A stretch of 13,189 nucleotides of DNA from Burkholderiales bacterium (lineage in GTDB: Bacteria > Pseudomonadota > Gammaproteobacteria > Burkholderiales > Burkholderiaceae_C), in contig SBFU01000179.1 of assembly GCA_006227785.1 (NCBI GenBank), positions 1 to 13,189 of the forward strand, given 5' to 3'. The notes beneath the pieces are model-generated. The model searched no databases and was not told where the DNA came from. It saw only the letters and a program-made list of their open reading frames with translations. The translations under genes and the position numbers were made by a program. Each line of letters opens with the position of its first letter. Within the stretch, counting starts at the first letter, position 1. This document shows positions 1 through 8,383 of the stretch, piece by piece.

Positions 1-1369
1 TGACCTCGGCATGTTCGCCACTCAGACCGGCTTTCTGCATGAGCGCCAGGGTGTCGCCGAAGCCGCGACCGCGGGCCATGGCCTCGGCCTGGGCGCGCAG
101 GTTCAGGTTGACCACGTGGTGGTGGGTGGCGGCCATGGGCAGCGGGGTGTCTTCGCTTTCGACGCCGATGAAGTCCACCGGCACCGTGTGGCGACCCTGG
201 TGGATGAGCTGGAAGTAGGCGTGCTGGCCGTCGATACCCAGGCCTCCCCAGACGATGGGGCCGGTGTCGACATCGACCGGCTGGCCGTCGATGTGGGTGC
301 GTTTGCCGTTGGACTCCATGTCCATCTGCTGCACGAAGGGCACGAAGCGCACCAGGCGCGAGGCGTAGGAGACGATGAGCTGGGTCGGGCACTGCAGGAA
401 GTTGCGGTTCCAGATGCCGTACAGCGCCATCAGCATCGGCAGGTTCCGTTCAGCGGGCGCGTTGCAGAAGTGCTCGTCCATGGCGCGGGCGCCGGCCAGG
501 AAGGCACGGAACCCGGCGCCCCCGATGCCGATGGCCAGCGGCAGGCCCAGGGCGGACCAGACCGAATAGCGGCCACCCACCCAGTCCCAGAAAAGGAAGG
601 TACGGTCGGCCGCGTAGCCCTGGCGCGCGGATTCGGCCGGTGTGGCGGTGATGGCGACCAGGTGGCGGTCGACGCGGTCGGGCGGCACGCCATGGTCCAG
701 CAGCCACTGTCGGCAACTGGCGGCGTTGGTCAGGGTTTCCTGGGTGGTGAAGGTCTTGGACGAAACGATGACCAGCGTGCGGGCGGCGTCCAGCTGGTGC
801 AGCACGCTGTACAGGGCCCAGGCATCGGGGTTGGAGACGTAGTGCACCCGCGGGCCTGCGCCGGTCAGGTGGGCCAGGGCGTCGGCGGCCATGCGGGGGC
901 CGAGATCGGAGCCGCCGATGCCGATGTTCACCACATCGGTGAAGTTGACCTCGGAATGGCCGGTGACCGCGCCGGTGCGCACGGCGTCGGCAAAGGCGCA
1001 GACCCGATCGAGCTCACGCGCCACGTCGTGGGTGATGGCGTCGCCCCAGGGGCCGGACGCACCGCGCAAGGCCACATGCAGCACCGGCCGGTTTTCGGTC
1101 AGGTTGATGGCATCGCCCCGGAACATGGCGTCGCGCTGGGCGCCCACCTGTGCCTGTTCTGTCAGGGCCAGCAGGGCGCCCATGACCTCGGTGGTGACGC
1201 GCTGTCGGGAGGCGTCCAGGCGGATGCCGGCGACCTCGACCGACAGACGTGCGGCGCGTCCGGCGTCGTCATCAAGCAGGTGGCGCAGATGGGGCTGGGC
1301 GGCAGCGGCCAGCGTCTGCAACTGTTGCCAGGCGGGCAGCCGGGTGGGGGTGGCGTGCAGGGCATTCAT
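1..1369 (-). CDS. pgi: Glucose-6-phosphate isomerase, 3' end outside window
   Basis: Cytosolic isomerase of fructose-6-P and glucose-6-P. The frame is open from the ATG at 1369 to the left edge without a stop: 456 codons are visible, while the family is usually about 545-550 residues, so roughly the last 90 are missing. Seen in the translation: the SIS-domain phosphate-binding run SSKTFTTQET (203-212), a VGGRYSVWSALGLPLAIG block matching PGI signature 1 (Arg267), MESNGK with the catalytic base Glu352, and GQHAYFQ with the ring-opening His383. The 31-residue Glu-His spacing equals that of Glu355/His386 in the E. coli enzyme. The catalytic Lys near the C-terminus lies outside. No clear Shine-Dalgarno precedes the ATG, but the conserved N-terminus fits this start. 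It follows eda by 74 bp on the same strand and is probably the operon's last or next gene. Here it would send fructose-derived fructose-6-P into the Zwf-Edd route. Confidence 0.97.
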   Translation of the reverse strand, partial: MNALHATPTRLPAWQQLQTLAAAAQPHLRHLLDDDAGRAARLSVEVAGIRLDASRQRVTTEVMGALLALTEQAQVGAQRDAMFRGDAINLTENRPVLHVALRGASGPWGDAITHDVARELDRVCAFADAVRTGAVTGHSEVNFTDVVNIGIGGSDLGPRMAADALAHLTGAGPRVHYVSNPDAWALYSVLHQLDAARTLVIVSSKTFTTQETLTNAASCRQWLLDHGVPPDRVDRHLVAITATPAESARQGYAADRTFLFWDWVGGRYSVWSALGLPLAIGIGGAGFRAFLAGARAMDEHFCNAPAERNLPMLMALYGIWNRNFLQCPTQLIVSYASRLVRFVPFVQQMDMESNGKRTHIDGQPVDVDTGPIVWGGLGIDGQHAYFQLIHQGRHTVPVDFIGVESEDTPLPMAATHHHVVNLNLRAQAEAMARGRGFGDTLALMQKAGLSGEHAEV

Positions 1370-1443
1370 GGGTGGTGACAGGGCAGGGGGGCCAGACAAG
1401 GACCGGGATGGCGCCAATTAGAACAGCCTTGCCCAGGGTCGGT

Positions 1444-2082
1444 TCAGGGTTTGTTGGACAGTTCGATGGCCTCGCGCGCCAGTGTGGTGATGCGCGCCCA
1501 GTCGCCCTCGGCCAGGGCATCGGCCGGGGTCAGCCAGGAGCCTCCGGCCATGGCGACGTTGGGCAGGCGCAGGAAATCGCGAAGGTTGGACGGTGACACG
1601 CCGCCGGTGGGGCAGAAGCGCACGTCGGGCAGGGGTGCGCCCAGCGCCTGCAGCATGCCCAGACCGCCGGCCTGCATGGCCGGGAACAGCTTCATCAGCG
1701 AGAAGCCTTCGTCGCGCCAGCGCATGACCTCGCCGGGTGTCATGACACCAGGAATGAAGGGCAGGCCGGCTTGGCGAACGGCTTCGAACACGGCGTCGGT
1801 GCAGCCGGGCGATAGGGCAAAGCCGGCACCGGCATCGATGACCTGTTGCACTTCGGCGGCCCGGGTGACGGTGCCGGCCCCGGTGTGCATCTCAGGCACG
1901 GCCTTGGCCACGGCCTCGATGGCCTGCAGGGCGGCCCCCGAGCGCAGGGTGATTTCCATGACATCGATGCCGCCTTCGAGCAGGGCATGCGCCAGCGGCA
2001 CGGCGTGGGCCGGGTCCTTGATGACGATGACGGGGACGACGCGTGACTTGAAGGCGGGGCGGGTGAAGCAGGTGGTGGTCAT
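1444..2082 (-). CDS. eda: 2-dehydro-3-deoxy-6-phosphogluconate (KDPG) aldolase
   Basis: Class I aldolase that cleaves KDPG to pyruvate and glyceraldehyde-3-P, the last step of the Entner-Doudoroff pathway. The 212-residue protein matches the usual length (about 213 in E. coli). Both family signatures are visible: [10 protein letters not shown] (38-47, with Glu43 and Arg47) and [15 protein letters not shown], in which Lys131 forms the Schiff base. The GAGTV and PTGGV loops of the TIM barrel are intact. The frame is open further upstream, but the earlier in-frame ATG lies inside edd. The ATG at 2082 gives the normal N-terminus (MTTTCFTRP) and has an AAGG about 8-10 bases before it, within the 16-bp gap after the edd stop. 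Coupled expression with edd is therefore likely. Confidence 0.97.
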   Translation of the reverse strand: MTTTCFTRPAFKSRVVPVIVIKDPAHAVPLAHALLEGGIDVMEITLRSGAALQAIEAVAKAVPEMHTGAGTVTRAAEVQQVIDAGAGFALSPGCTDAVFEAVRQAGLPFIPGVMTPGEVMRWRDEGFSLMKLFPAMQAGGLGMLQALGAPLPDVRFCPTGGVSPSNLRDFLRLPNVAMAGGSWLTPADALAEGDWARITTLAREAIELSNKP

Positions 2083-2098
2083 GGTGGTGGCCTTGATT

Positions 2099-3928
2099 TC
2101 AATCGAACAGCGGCGAGGCGCCGTGCTCGGCCGCGCTGGCATGGGTGCGGAACAGGCCGAACAGTTCGCGGCCGGTGCCGTGGCCGTTGTGGGCCAGGTC
2201 GGGGTGTTGCACCGGGCGGGCGGCGAAGGTGGCCGCATCGACCTCGACTTCCAGCACGCCGCGTTCGCAGTCCAGCGTGATCATGTCGCCGTCCATCACG
2301 CGGGCGATGGGGCCGTCGGCCAGCGCCTCGGGGCTGAGGTGGATGGCGGCCGGTACCTTGCCGGACGCACCGCTCATGCGGCCATCGGTGACGAGCGCAA
2401 CCTTGAAGCCTTTGTCCTGCAGCACGGCCAGCGGCGGCGTGAGTTTGTGCAGCTCGGGCATGCCGTTGGCGCGCGGGCCCTGGTAGCGCACCACGGCGAC
2501 GACGTCTTTTTCGAGCTGGCCGGCGTTGAACAGGGCCAGCAGGTCGGCCTGGTCGTGCACCACCACGGCAGGGGCACGTACGACGCGGTGTTCGGGCGCC
2601 ACGGCCGAGACCTTGACCACGCTGCGCCCCAGGTTGCCCTGCATCAGGCGCAGGCCACCGTCCGGGCTGAACGGGTCGCCGACCGGGCGCAACACACTGG
2701 TGTCACCGCTGGTGGCGGGCAGGTCGCGCCAGGCGAGCACGCCGTTGTCCAGCCAGGGTTCCTGGCCGTAGGCGGCCAGGCCTTCGCCCACCACGGTCTT
2801 GACGTCGCCGTGCAGAAGGCCGGCGGCGAGCAGTTCGCGCATCAGAAAGCCCATGCCGCCGGCGGCGTGGAAATGGTTCACATCGGCCTTGCCGTTGGGG
2901 TAGACACGGGCCAGCAGCGGCACCACGGCCGAGAGCTCGGCGAAATCGTCCCAGTCGATGACGATGCCGGCGGCGCGTGCCATGGCAATGAGGTGGATGG
3001 TGTGGTTGGTCGAGCCCCCGGTGGCGAGCAGGCCAACGATGCCGTTGACGATGCTCTTTTCCGTCACGATGTCGGCCAGGCGGACGGGGGGCTGGCCGGT
3101 CTTGCCGGTGTTGGCCACGGCACGTTCCAGCGCGGCCTTGGTGAGGGCCTCGCGCAGCGGGGTGCCGGGGTTGACGAAGGAAGAGCCGGGCAGGTGCAGT
3201 CCCATGATTTCCATCAGCATCTGGTTGCTGTTGGCGGTGCCGTAGAAGGTGCATGTGCCGGGGGCGTGGTAGGCGGCCGCTTCGCTTTCGAGCAGTGCGT
3301 CGCGGCCGACCAGGCCCTGGGCGTATTGCTGGCGGACCTTGGCCTTGGCATCGTTTGGCAGACCGCTGACCATGGGACCGGCAGGCACGAACACGGTGGA
3401 CAGGTGGCCGAACTGCAGCGCACCCATGAACAGGCCAGGCACGATCTTGTCGCACACGCCCAGCATGAGCGCGGCGTCGAACACCTTGTGCGACAGGCCC
3501 ACGGCCGTGGCCAGGGCGATGACATCGCGCGAGAACAGCGACAGTTCCATGCCCTCGGCGCCTTGTGTGATGCCGTCGCACATGGCGGGCACGCCGCCGG
3601 CCACCTGAGCGGTGGCACCGATGGCGCGCGCATGGCTTCGCAGGAGCTCAGGGTAGTGCTCAAAGGGCTGGTGCGCCGAGAGCATGTCGTTGTAGGCGGT
3701 GATGATGCCCACGTGCGGCGCGCGTTCGGCATGGATGACCAGCTTGTCGGCCGCCGGCAGGGCGGCCGTGGTGTGGGCCATGTTGGCGCAGCCCATGCCC
3801 GCGCGCTGGGTCTTGCCGGCGCGGGCCTGAGCGTCCATGCTGGCCAGGTAGTCGCCGCGCAGGCCACGGCTGCGGTCGATGATGCGTTGCGTGACGCGGG
3901 CGAGGGTGTCGTTCAGGGGGGCGTTCAT
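2099..3928 (-). CDS. edd: 6-Phosphogluconate dehydratase
   Basis: Iron-sulfur dehydratase that turns 6-phosphogluconate into KDPG, the committed Entner-Doudoroff step. The 609-residue length is typical for Edd. IlvD/Edd signature 1 ([12 protein letters not shown], starting at Cys159) and signature 2 (LVTDGRMSG, 512-520) are both present. Candidate [4Fe-4S] ligands are Cys117 ([12 protein letters not shown]), Cys159 and Cys226 ([15 protein letters not shown]). The TANSNQ context, the Edd-like N-terminus ([18 protein letters not shown]) and the genes around it favour Edd over dihydroxy-acid dehydratase IlvD. The ATG at 3928 comes only 2 bp after the pgl stop, so translation is probably coupled to pgl. 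No frameshift or truncation is seen. Confidence 0.98.
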   Translation of the reverse strand: MNAPLNDTLARVTQRIIDRSRGLRGDYLASMDAQARAGKTQRAGMGCANMAHTTAALPAADKLVIHAERAPHVGIITAYNDMLSAHQPFEHYPELLRSHARAIGATAQVAGGVPAMCDGITQGAEGMELSLFSRDVIALATAVGLSHKVFDAALMLGVCDKIVPGLFMGALQFGHLSTVFVPAGPMVSGLPNDAKAKVRQQYAQGLVGRDALLESEAAAYHAPGTCTFYGTANSNQMLMEIMGLHLPGSSFVNPGTPLREALTKAALERAVANTGKTGQPPVRLADIVTEKSIVNGIVGLLATGGSTNHTIHLIAMARAAGIVIDWDDFAELSAVVPLLARVYPNGKADVNHFHAAGGMGFLMRELLAAGLLHGDVKTVVGEGLAAYGQEPWLDNGVLAWRDLPATSGDTSVLRPVGDPFSPDGGLRLMQGNLGRSVVKVSAVAPEHRVVRAPAVVVHDQADLLALFNAGQLEKDVVAVVRYQGPRANGMPELHKLTPPLAVLQDKGFKVALVTDGRMSGASGKVPAAIHLSPEALADGPIARVMDGDMITLDCERGVLEVEVDAATFAARPVQHPDLAHNGHGTGRELFGLFRTHASAAEHGASPLFD

Positions 3929-3930
3929 GT

Positions 3931-4635
3931 TCAGCCTATCCAGACGCTCACGGGCGTCCGCGTTTGGTTCAGCACGAGTGAAACGGGCAGGGCCGGGTCG
4001 GCCTTGCCCGCGGCCTGGCGGTAGACGGCCAGTTTGGTGGAACCGGCGATGGTCAGCACCAGTTCGCGCGCTTCGAGCAAGGCGTGCAGGGTGAAGGTCA
4101 GGCGGGCGTGGGGCGCAGGCACCGGCGCCTGCTCGGGCACCACCCAGGCCAGCCGGTCGTCGGTGGCGATGGCGCGCGCATAGCCCGGGGCATCGGCAAA
4201 CAGTGAGGCGGTGTGTCCGTCTTCACCCATGCCCAGCACGGCCACGTCCAGTGGCCAGGGCAGCGCGGCGATGCGTTGCGTGGCGTCGTCCACCAGGGCA
4301 TCCAGCACCTCGGCGTTGAAGGCTGGGGTCAGCTCGCGGAAGAAAGGCAGAAAACGCGCGGCGGCGGCTTGGTCCTGCAGCAGATGGCGGGCCACGAGAG
4401 CGGTGTTGCTGGCCTCATGACCGCGAGGTACCACGCGTTCGTCGACCAGCACGATGCTGACCCGCGTCCAGTCCAGGTCGTGCTCGCGCAGGGCCTCGAA
4501 CAGGGGGATGGGCGACTTGCCACCGGACACCGCCAGGCTGGCCTGTCCACGTGCGGCGATGGCGGCGCGCAGCGCATCGGCGACGTGGGCCGCGATGGCT
4601 TCGGGCGTGGCACCGGTGTGTTCGTGGATGGCCAT
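3931..4635 (-). CDS. pgl: 6-Phosphogluconolactonase (DevB/SOL type)
   Basis: Hydrolyses 6-phosphoglucono-1,5-lactone to 6-phosphogluconate, between Zwf and Edd. The 234-residue protein belongs to the glucosamine-isomerase-like 6PGL family (Pseudomonas type), not the seven-bladed beta-propeller YbhE type of E. coli. Seen: [16 protein letters not shown] (34-49) forming the phosphate loop, VDERVVP (64-70) followed by HEASN (73-77), and [12 protein letters not shown] (135-146). The frame is open for another 37 codons upstream, into zwf. The start at 4635 is preferred because it gives a standard N-terminus and overlaps the zwf stop by one base (TGATG), a classic translational-coupling junction. 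The stop is 2 bp from edd. Confidence 0.95.
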   Translation of the reverse strand: MAIHEHTGATPEAIAAHVADALRAAIAARGQASLAVSGGKSPIPLFEALREHDLDWTRVSIVLVDERVVPRGHEASNTALVARHLLQDQAAAARFLPFFRELTPAFNAEVLDALVDDATQRIAALPWPLDVAVLGMGEDGHTASLFADAPGYARAIATDDRLAWVVPEQAPVPAPHARLTFTLHALLEARELVLTIAGSTKLAVYRQAAGKADPALPVSLVLNQTRTPVSVWIG

Positions 4636-6107
4636 CAGGCCTCCTCCAGCCAGGCAGAGCCTTCGCGTGCCATCAGCGCCGACGATGCGGCCGGGCCCCA
4701 GCTGCCGGCGGTGTAGGGCCTGGGCTTTTCGCCCAGCTGATGCCAACCGTTGATGATGGGTTCCACCCAGGCCCAGGCCGCTTCAAGTTCGTCGCGGCGC
4801 ATGAAGTGGGTCAGGCGCCCTTTGATGACGTCGATCAGCAGGCGTTCGTAGGCCTCGGCGCGGCGTTCGGCAAAGGCCGTCTGCAGGTCAAGATCGAGCT
4901 TGACCGGGCGCAGCTTCATCCCGCTGCCGGGTTCCTTGGCCATCATCTGCAGCTGGATGTGCTCTTCGGGTTGCAGGCGGATCATCAGGCGGTTGACCGA
5001 CTTGTGGGCCGAGTCGCCGAAGATGGTGAAGGGCAGGTCGGCAAATTCGATGACGATCTCTGACTGGCGCGCGGCCATGCGTTTGCCGGTGCGCAGAAAG
5101 AAGGGCACGTTGGCCCAGCGCCAGTTGTTGATGTGGGCCTTGAGCGCCACGAAGGTTTCGGTGGTGGTGTCCGGCGGGATGTTGTCCTCTTGCAGGTAGC
5201 CCGGCGCCGCCTCGCCATTGGAGGCGCCAGCGGTGTACTGCCCGCGCACGGTGTCGCGCGCCACGTCGGTCACGGCCATGGGCCTGAGCGAGCGCAGCAC
5301 CTTGAGCTTCTCGTCCCGCACCGCGTCGGGGTCGAGCGAGACCGGGGGTTCCATGGCCACGATGCACAGCAACTGCAGCAGGTGGTTCTGGATCATGTCG
5401 CGCATGGCGCCCGTGCCGTCGTAGAAGCCGGCGCGGCTGCCCACCCCCACGCTTTCGGCCACGGTGATCTGCACGCTCTTGATGTAGGGGCTGCGCCAGA
5501 GCGGCTCGAAGATGCTGTTGCCAAAGCGCAGCACCATCAGGTTCTGCACCGTTTCCTTGCCCAGGTAGTGGTCGATGCGGAAGATCTGCTGTTCCTGGAA
5601 GTACTGGCCGACGTCGTGGTTGATCTGGCGGGCCGAGGCCAGGTCGTGGCCGAGGGGTTTTTCAAGCACCACGCGGGCGCGCTGGTCGATCAGGTCTGCG
5701 CCCTGCAGGTTGGCACAGATGCCCACGAACAGCGAGGGGGCTGTCGCCAGGTAGTAGACCCGGTCGGCGCCGGGCTGCATCTCGGCCTTGAGGCTGGCGT
5801 AGTCGGCCGGGTTGGTGGCGTCGACGCTGACGTAGCTCAGGCGTCGCACAAAGCTGGTCCAGACATCGTCGCGGTAGGCGCTGGCGCCGATGAAGCCGCG
5901 CACCTTGTCTTCGATGAAATGCAGGAAGGCCCCACGGTCCCATGCCTGACGCCCCAGGGCGTGGATGTGGGTCTGTTCGGGCAAGGTGTTGTGCAGGTGC
6001 GCCATGTACAGCGCCGGCAGCAGCTTGCGCACCGAGAGATCACCCACGCCGCCAAAGATGACGAGGTCCAGCGGGGCGGGAGAGGGGGAGGCTTGCGATG
6101 TGGCCAT
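4635..6107 (-). CDS. zwf: Glucose-6-phosphate 1-dehydrogenase
   Basis: Oxidises glucose-6-P to 6-phosphogluconolactone with NAD(P)+. It is the entry enzyme of the Entner-Doudoroff route here. At 490 residues it has the family's usual length (491 in E. coli). Visible: an N-terminal Rossmann fingerprint ([19 protein letters not shown]), EKPLG, the active-site signature RIDHYLGKE (177-185) and [10 protein letters not shown] with His242, equivalent to the catalytic His240 of the Leuconostoc enzyme. The coenzyme loop reads GGVGDL where many homologues have GASGDL or GGTGDL, so cofactor preference cannot be read directly. The ATG at 6107 is the first plausible start. The 131 bp upstream hold a HexR-like palindrome and a possible -10 box, so this gene probably heads the zwf-pgl-edd-eda(-pgi) operon. 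Confidence 0.98.
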   Translation of the reverse strand: MATSQASPSPAPLDLVIFGGVGDLSVRKLLPALYMAHLHNTLPEQTHIHALGRQAWDRGAFLHFIEDKVRGFIGASAYRDDVWTSFVRRLSYVSVDATNPADYASLKAEMQPGADRVYYLATAPSLFVGICANLQGADLIDQRARVVLEKPLGHDLASARQINHDVGQYFQEQQIFRIDHYLGKETVQNLMVLRFGNSIFEPLWRSPYIKSVQITVAESVGVGSRAGFYDGTGAMRDMIQNHLLQLLCIVAMEPPVSLDPDAVRDEKLKVLRSLRPMAVTDVARDTVRGQYTAGASNGEAAPGYLQEDNIPPDTTTETFVALKAHINNWRWANVPFFLRTGKRMAARQSEIVIEFADLPFTIFGDSAHKSVNRLMIRLQPEEHIQLQMMAKEPGSGMKLRPVKLDLDLQTAFAERRAEAYERLLIDVIKGRLTHFMRRDELEAAWAWVEPIINGWHQLGEKPRPYTAGSWGPAASSALMAREGSAWLEEA

Positions 6108-6115
6108 GGATGAAC

Positions 6116-6126
6116 CTGGTTACCAG
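6116..6126. repeat. 11-bp inverted repeat overlapping the zwf ribosome-binding region
   Basis: CTGGT-T-ACCAG is a perfect inverted repeat 9-19 bases upstream of the zwf ATG. On the minus strand the AGG of ACCAGG, the only Shine-Dalgarno-like run before zwf, falls at its downstream edge. In RNA it could form only a 4-bp stem with a 3-base loop, so it may equally be a half-strength protein site or chance. Confidence 0.3.
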
Positions 6127-6136
6127 AGTGATCGGT

Positions 6137-6142
6137 ATTTTA
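6137..6142 (-). promoter_or_regulatory. Possible -10 box for zwf
   Basis: On the minus strand this reads TAAAAT, matching 5 of 6 bases of the sigma-70 -10 consensus. It lies about 30 bases before the zwf start codon. I find no good -35 hexamer at 16-18 bp (the bases there read near CCCGTT), so the promoter would be weak or activator-assisted. It lies directly beside the HexR-like palindrome, as expected for a repressed promoter. Confidence 0.35.
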
Positions 6143-6143
6143 A

Positions 6144-6158
6144 GGTAATAAAGTTACA
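6144..6158. promoter_or_regulatory. HexR-like operator upstream of zwf
   Basis: GGTAATAAAGTTACA contains the dyad GTAA-N5-TTAC. It agrees at 12 of 15 positions with TGTAATTAAATTACA, the form I recall for HexR, the KDPG-responsive RpiR-family regulator of zwf/edd/eda genes in proteobacteria. It is one of the few AT-rich stretches in the window and sits just upstream of the possible zwf -10 box, where bound protein would block RNA polymerase. The hexR gene is not in this window, so the regulator's identity is inferred from the motif and the target genes. Confidence 0.55.
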
Positions 6159-6210
6159 TAACGGGTACCGTTTCTGTGGCCGGCCTGAAGGGTGTCGTCA
6201 GTGCGACCGT

Positions 6211-6235
6211 GAACAGGACCCGATGTTCCGTGTTC
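6211..6235 (-). terminator. Hairpin just after the fructokinase stop, terminator-like but without a T-run
   Basis: GAACA-GGA pairs with TCC-(G)-TGTTC: an 8-bp stem with one bulged base and an 8-base loop. It begins 3 bases past the kinase stop codon on the minus strand. No T-tract follows, so it is not a standard factor-independent terminator. It could shield the 3' end of the kinase mRNA or reduce read-through into zwf. Confidence 0.25.
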
Positions 6236-6238
6236 TTG

Positions 6239-7246
6239 TCAGGCCGTCACCGGTCGGCCTTGTGCCAGACGCCCCTGTACCGCGTCCCGGGTCGGTGGTT
6301 GGCAACCGGTGCGCATCACGCACAGGCTGGCGCTGGCGATGGCGTGGGCCAGCATGGCTTCGATGTCGTCGCCGTTCAGTTGCAGTTGTGCTGCGCGGTC
6401 GATGTTCTGCATGGCCGGGCGATCCAGCAGGGCCACCAGCAGGCCGGCCAGGAAGCAGTCACCTGCGCCGACGGTGTCGGCCACGTTGACCGGCTGCGAC
6501 TCGACCGCGCGCCAGGTGGTGCCGTCGCGGTTGATCAGGGCGGCTCCGCGCGCACCCAGGGTCACGGCGATCCATCGGGCGGGTGTCTTTTCGAGCAGGG
6601 CGCGGGCGGCCAGCAGCGGGTCAGGGTGATCGAAGCCGAGCAGCACCAGGTCGTCGTCGCTGACCTTGATGAGGTCGGCCAGGTTCAGCGCCGCCAGCAC
6701 GCTGGCGCGGTAGGCCGGCATGTCGGGCACGATGGCCGGACGCAGGTTGGCGTCCACCACCACCAGCCGGCCGGCCTCGCGCTGCGACTGCAGCCAGGGC
6801 AGGTACTTGTGGCTGTCCTCGGCAACCAGGGCGAGGCAGCCGGTGACCACCACGCGCAGGCCGGGCTGGGCCGCGCAGGCCGCGTCGAGCCGCGTGGCGT
6901 CGACCTCGCGGTCGGCCACACCATCCCGGTAGAAGCTGTAACTGGCCTTGCCGACCTCGTCCACGCTCACGACCGCCAACGAGGTCGGCTGGTGGACCGG
7001 CTCGGGCAACGCGAGCCGGACCCCGGCGCGGGCAATGCCTTCGGCCAGTCCACGCCCGAACCGGTCCCGCGAAAGGGGGTTCAGGTAGAGGGTGCCCACA
7101 CCTTGCAGCCCCAGTGCGCGGGTGAGGTTGTAGACCGCGCCGCCGTCGCAGGGCCGCAGGCGACCGTCAGCTTCCTGGATCAGGTCGATCAGGGCTTCAC
7201 CGGCGGTGGCGATCTGGACGTTGGGGGTCTGGCTAGGGAAAACCAT
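6239..7246 (-). CDS. PfkB-family fructokinase (likely)
   Basis: Predicted ATP-dependent sugar kinase, most likely turning fructose into fructose-6-P in the cytosol. The 335-residue protein carries the N-terminal GEALIDLI strand (16-23) and GGAVYNLTRALG (35-46), which matches the GGxxxN sugar-binding segment. Near the C-terminus is PfkB signature 2, DTVGAGD (257-263), where Asp263 is the catalytic base and GAGD the anion hole. The GEALID start is typical of fructokinases rather than ribokinases. The specificity is supported by context: it diverges from a fructose-type ABC importer and lies upstream of zwf and pgi. Related substrates such as 2-keto-3-deoxygluconate or ribose cannot be excluded. 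It is about 25-30 residues longer than many fructokinases, partly from an extended C-terminal tail. The ATG at 7246 has only a weak Shine-Dalgarno, and the operator repeat ends 4 bases upstream of it. Confidence 0.85.
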   Translation of the reverse strand: MVFPSQTPNVQIATAGEALIDLIQEADGRLRPCDGGAVYNLTRALGLQGVGTLYLNPLSRDRFGRGLAEGIARAGVRLALPEPVHQPTSLAVVSVDEVGKASYSFYRDGVADREVDATRLDAACAAQPGLRVVVTGCLALVAEDSHKYLPWLQSQREAGRLVVVDANLRPAIVPDMPAYRASVLAALNLADLIKVSDDDLVLLGFDHPDPLLAARALLEKTPARWIAVTLGARGAALINRDGTTWRAVESQPVNVADTVGAGDCFLAGLLVALLDRPAMQNIDRAAQLQLNGDDIEAMLAHAIASASLCVMRTGCQPPTRDAVQGRLAQGRPVTA

Positions 7247-7249
7247 AAC

Positions 7250-7266
7250 TAAATCCAGTTGATTTA
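7250..7266. promoter_or_regulatory. Perfect inverted-repeat operator in the kinase/transporter divergent region
   Basis: TAAATC-CAGTT-GATTTA is a perfect 6-bp inverted repeat with a 5-bp spacer, strikingly AT-rich in this genome. It overlaps the proposed -35 box of the frcB promoter (7259-7264) and lies just downstream of the proposed kinase transcription start, so one bound protein could repress both directions. The ROK-family regulator at the end of the transporter operon is the obvious candidate ligand-responsive repressor. That pairing is inference from proximity. Confidence 0.6.
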
Positions 7267-7288
7267 TTAATGTGGAGACGACTATAGT
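7259..7288 (+). promoter_or_regulatory. Promoter of the frcBCA operon
   Basis: TTGATT (7259-7264, 4 of 6 to the -35 consensus) and TATAGT (7283-7288, 5 of 6 to the -10 consensus) are 18 bp apart. Transcription would start near 7295 and leave an untranslated leader of about 85 bases. That leader contains a small GGGT-GAAA-ACCC tetraloop hairpin (7312-7323) and an AGGAG ribosome-binding site at 7368-7372. Confidence 0.5.
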
Positions 7289-7309
7289 TCATGCACCGAA
7301 TCGCACCAA
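7281..7309 (-). promoter_or_regulatory. Promoter of the fructokinase gene, overlapping the frcB promoter
   Basis: On the minus strand TTGGTG (7309-7304) and TATAGT (7286-7281) are exactly 17 bp apart. The -10 box lies in the self-complementary octamer ACTATAGT (7281-7288), which also supplies the frcB -10 on the other strand. Transcription would start near 7274, within about 30 bases of the kinase ATG. The -35 match is only 3 of 6, so this call is less certain than the frcB promoter. Confidence 0.38.
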
Positions 7310-7378
7310 GTGGGTGAAAACCCGAGTCGATGCGGCAACAGACAAACCCATCCCACCCGCCTTGCACCAGGAGACAAC

Positions 7379-8383
7379 ATGAAACCCCTTGCCAGCCTTT
7401 TTGCTTTGACCACCTTGGCCCTGGTTGCCAGCGGTGCGGCCGCGCAGGCGCAACCCATCATCGGCCTGATCACCAAGACCGAAACCAACCCCTTCTTCGT
7501 GAAGATGAAGGAAGGGGCCGACGCCGAAGCCCGGAAGCTGGGCGCCAAGCTGCTTTCGGCCGCTGGCAAGACCGACGGTGACAACGCCGGTCAGGTCACC
7601 GCCATGGAGAACATGATTGCTGCGGGTGCCAAGACCATCCTGATCACGCCCTCGGACTCCAAGGCCATCGTGCCGGCCATCCGCAAGGCCCGCGCCCAGG
7701 GCGTGATGGTGATCGCACTCGACAGCCCGACGGACCCGAGGGAGGCCACCGATGCCCTGTTCGCGACCAACAATTACAAGGCGGGCGAGTTGATCGGCCA
7801 GTACGCCAAGGCGGCGCTGGGTGGCAAGCCGGCGGTGATCGCCACGCTGGATCTGTTCCCGGGTCACCCGGTGGGCGCGCAGCGTCACAACGGCTTCCTC
7901 AAGGGCTTTGGGCTCCCCGCACCCGATGCCAGCAGCAACGAGCTGGGTGGTGCCAAGGCCGGCGTGGCCTGCATGGCCGACAGCTTTGGTGACCGGGCCA
8001 AAGGGCAGACCGGCATGGAGAACTGCCTGCAGAAGAACCCGAACATCAATCTCGTCTACACCATCAATGAACCCGCAGCGGCCGGTGCCTTCAACGCGCT
8101 CAAGGCCGCCGGCAAAGAAAAGGATGTGGTCATTGTCTCGGTGGATGGCGGCTGCGCCGGGGTGTCCGATGTGGGCAAGGGCGTGATCGCGGCTACCAGC
8201 CAGCAGTATCCGCTGCGCATGGCCGCGATGGGCGTGGCCGCGGGTGTCGAATACGCGAAGACCGGCAAGAAGGTCAGCGGCTATACCGACACAGGCGTGA
8301 CCCTGATTGCAGCCAAGGCGCTGCCAGGCGTGGACAGCAAGGATGTCAAGACCGGCATGGAACTGTGCTGGGGTGGGAAATAA
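7379..8383 (+). CDS. frcB: Fructose-type ABC transporter, periplasmic sugar-binding protein
   Basis: Secreted high-affinity sugar receptor of a CUT2-class importer. The 334-residue precursor starts with a signal peptide (MKPLASLFALTTLALVASGAAAQA), with cleavage expected after AAA at 22 or AQA at 24. The mature part opens with PIIGLITKTETNPFFVKMKEGA, the usual type I periplasmic-binding-protein strand. It continues with GDNAGQV, ITPSDSKAIVPAI, NEPAAAGAFNALKAAG and VSVDGGCAGVSDVGKGVIAATSQQYP, segments I recognise from FrcB-like proteins. The fructose assignment rests on that recognition plus the neighbouring fructokinase and pgi; ribose or another hexose is possible. An AGGAG at 7368-7372 fixes the ATG at 7379, so the upstream in-frame GTG at 7310 is not used. 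A GC-rich three-hairpin element follows the stop and may stabilise this cistron so that it is produced above the membrane subunits. Confidence 0.88.
   Translation: MKPLASLFALTTLALVASGAAAQAQPIIGLITKTETNPFFVKMKEGADAEARKLGAKLLSAAGKTDGDNAGQVTAMENMIAAGAKTILITPSDSKAIVPAIRKARAQGVMVIALDSPTDPREATDALFATNNYKAGELIGQYAKAALGGKPAVIATLDLFPGHPVGAQRHNGFLKGFGLPAPDASSNELGGAKAGVACMADSFGDRAKGQTGMENCLQKNPNINLVYTINEPAAAGAFNALKAAGKEKDVVIVSVDGGCAGVSDVGKGVIAATSQQYPLRMAAMGVAAGVEYAKTGKKVSGYTDTGVTLIAAKALPGVDSKDVKTGMELCWGGK

Noticed and set aside
11..1378. 455-codon plus-strand open frame opposite pgi
   Set aside because: Mirror frame of pgi, whose minus-strand translation carries Glu352, His383 and the SIS motifs; the plus-strand product has none.
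1370..1443. Separate promoter for pgi in the eda-pgi gap
   Set aside because: No pair of -35/-10 hexamers with acceptable spacing and no strong hairpin were found; read-through from eda is simpler.
1451..4024. 857-codon open frame on the plus strand, antisense to eda, edd and pgl
   Set aside because: It lies opposite three genes with clear catalytic motifs. Its product is rich in Ala, Gly, His, Val and Gln with no recognisable domain, as expected of a mirror frame in high-GC DNA with strong third-position bias.
7312..7323. GGGT-GAAA-ACCC hairpin in the frcB leader as a riboswitch
   Set aside because: A 4-bp stem with a GNRA loop is too small and isolated; the leader shows no conserved aptamer or expression platform.
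7310..7378. N-terminal extension of the binding protein from a GTG at 7310
   Set aside because: The signal peptide begins at the ATG at 7379, which has AGGAG 6 bases upstream. The extension would put 23 polar residues before a signal peptide.
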